Source: Rhynochetos jubatus
Taxonomy: Eukaryota; Chordata; Aves; Eurypygiformes; Rhynochetidae
DNA length: 64,000 bases
Direction: 5' to 3'
NCBI GenBank assembly: GCA_027574665.1
Contig: CM050649.1
Span: 67,360,150-67,424,149, forward strand
In this document: in pieces, positions 62,341 to 64,000 of the stretch
Layout of the letters: every line of letters starts with the position of its first letter
Position numbering within the stretch: the stretch's first letter is position 1
Made by a program: the position numbers and the translations under genes
The notes under the pieces: model-generated
What the model was told of the DNA's origin: nothing
The model's input: the letters and a program-made list of their open reading frames with translations, nothing else
Database searches by the model: none

Positions 62341-62420
62341 GGAAAAACAACAACAAAAAAAAAAAAACCCAAACAACAAAACAAAAACACAACAACAAAA
62401 AAGCTCAAAAGCAAAAAAAA
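62341..62420. repeat. A-rich (AAC)n-like simple repeat
   Basis: About 80 bp of A runs broken by C and AAC triplets (AACAACAAAAAAAA, AACAACAAAACAAAAACAC). Low complexity; possibly the decayed tail of an insertion, though no body was seen next to it. Confidence 0.7.
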
Positions 62421-64000
62421 GTCCTCAAACACCCACCACATCATTACTGGCTCGATTCAGGGTGCTAAAAGCTCTGCTGAACAAGAGTTTACCAAATCCT
62501 TGGGACGCTGATGGGTAACAAACCCCACATCTTTATTACACACTGTGCCAAGAACTGAACAAATACGCCCCAAGTTCCGAACACCACTCCTCACCTACTG
62601 GGGTGTACTTCAGAGTACAGACGGCACCGCTAACAGAGGAGTCTGCTGTTACGGGGGCAGCTCAACAGTCAGCTCAACCTGTCACCATCACAGTATTAAC
62701 CCAACACCTCTCCCTTCTGACCGAGCTCACCCAAACCTGCCAGAGCCCATACTGCCTCTGCCATCCTCCAAACCGCCGGGCGGCCATCGCCACACACTTG
62801 CTGGGCTCCTTCTCTGCACAACCCCTTACTGGCCGGTCCTGCAGAAAGCTTAGCAGGCCAGGCAGAAAACCAGGACAACTACTCCTGAATCAGGAAGCGA
62901 TTAAACCCAATAATCCTTGTGTGTTTGGCAAAGCTGTCACAACAGCGTTTCTCCGTGCCAGGAACGCCCTGGTACAGGGCGGGAATCCATAGAGCCTGAC
63001 AGCCCAGCCTGGACAGGAATACACCACTGCCCAGTTCATGAAGTCGGCATGGATTAAAAGCATTCTCACTGTAGTTCAATCATCCTACAACTCCTCTGGC
63101 ACACCCCCAGATCTAGTGCTGATTACCAGCAACAGGTTACTGGACTACACTCAGAAGCTCCAGGGGCAGCAGCTGCCGGGGTGTGAGGAAGGCATTACTG
63201 CTGTCTAATCAGACCTCCCTAGTACCCACTAAGCATCTCCTCCAAGCATTGCTAAGAGCCAAGGAGGAAGCCAGTCTAGGGGTCATTAGCAAAAGAAAAC
63301 CCAAGTTTTCTCGTTAGATTGGTATAATTATTACCACACACTGAGATCTGAAATGTCGACGGTTCATTTTTGCTTGCTACCAAGTCTGAAAGCTGACGTT
63401 AAACAGTTATTTACTGTCAATTTTCTTTTTCCAATTTGACATTTGTAGACTATTAATAAACTAAAATCTCTGAGCAAAGAGAGGCCTCTGGTTCTGACTT
63501 TCAGTCAACACCGTTTTGACACGTTCACAGCTCCTTTGTAAAAATCACTTGGACTTCACCAATTTTCTCCCTAACAGCTGACACCAGCACTAACGAAGCC
63601 AAACCAACAAGCACAACACTAACCAAACTCATTCCACAACTGCACCATCTCCCAGTCCTGCTAGGGATTTTCCCCAGGTGATGTGTTCAACCCCGCCATG
63701 CCAGGGAGGCTGCCCGCTTCACACAGGCACCACGCTTTAGCTTGGTATCACCACACCGCGTGAAGGCCTTTACTACCAAACCCTCGGCCTGATTGTGGCA
63801 GATCCGACAGCAGGACTGAGCCAAGTTCCTGCGTGTTTTATGAAAAACGTGCAGCTAGGAGAAGATCGGGACAGGGAGGGGAGCAGAAGGAACCCACACC
63901 ACACAGCATCAGCTCCCACACTAGGCAGGACAAAGCCTAAGCAGAAGAGGCAGATTAAAGATTCTCCAAATGCTACAGAAGGGACCACAAGGCACCCAGC

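Larger units (their letters stand above)
61295..64000 (-). other. Probable intron of the convergent minus-strand gene, or intergenic DNA
   Basis: No coding exon was recognised on either strand up to the right edge. It holds one CR1 copy (61545-61850) and an A-rich (AAC)n-like patch at 62341-62420. If the acceptor at 61294 is real, this is the last intron of that gene. Confidence 0.4.

Overview
The window is nuclear DNA from a bird. It carries ten CR1 LINE 3' fragments, the dominant avian retrotransposon, and one solo LTR of avian endogenous-retrovirus type. It also holds intron-rich vertebrate genes with CpG-island promoters and GT-AG introns. The species cannot be fixed from the sequence alone. 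Nothing prokaryotic is present (no operons, CRISPR or IS elements), and I did not recognise a new biological system.

Layout. From 1 to about 19.6 kb, on the minus strand, lies the 5' part of TBC1D8, a TBC-domain Rab-GAP family gene. The CpG-island promoter and first coding exon are at 18.75-18.88 kb, the second coding exon is at 4.15-4.26 kb, and 14.5 kb of intron 1 and the start of intron 2 make up the rest. From 19.6 to 44.1 kb is intergenic DNA with no recognisable gene. It contains two CR1 fragments near 21.4-23.3 kb in opposite orientations, then about 20 kb almost free of repeats, then a solo LTR (43.2-43.97 kb) with a clean 6-bp target-site duplication. From 44.2 to 58.1 kb, on the plus strand, is a complete CNOT11 gene. 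It has a CpG-island promoter with CCAAT and GC boxes, seven coding exons joining in frame to a 477-residue protein, and a polyadenylation signal. From 58.1 to 64 kb is a short intergenic spacer, then what looks like the 3' terminal exon of a convergent minus-strand gene (polyadenylation signal near 60.69 kb, splice acceptor near 61.29 kb). By synteny this would be RNF149, but I could not confirm that from its protein.

Biology. TBC1D8 and CNOT11 are divergently transcribed from separate CpG islands about 26 kb apart. The order TBC1D8 - CNOT11 - (RNF149) matches human chromosome 2q11. CNOT11 is a subunit of the CCR4-NOT mRNA deadenylase. TBC1D8 belongs to a Rab-GTPase-activating family. The genes are neighbours rather than a functional unit. 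Most short open frames elsewhere are chance frames or CR1 antisense frames. The most notable oddities are a 300-codon open frame in AT-rich intergenic DNA at 32.1-33.0 kb, a run of 16 C/G in the presumed TBC1D8 5' leader, and a CGG repeat abutting a weak-context CNOT11 start codon with a better-context Met 29 codons downstream.
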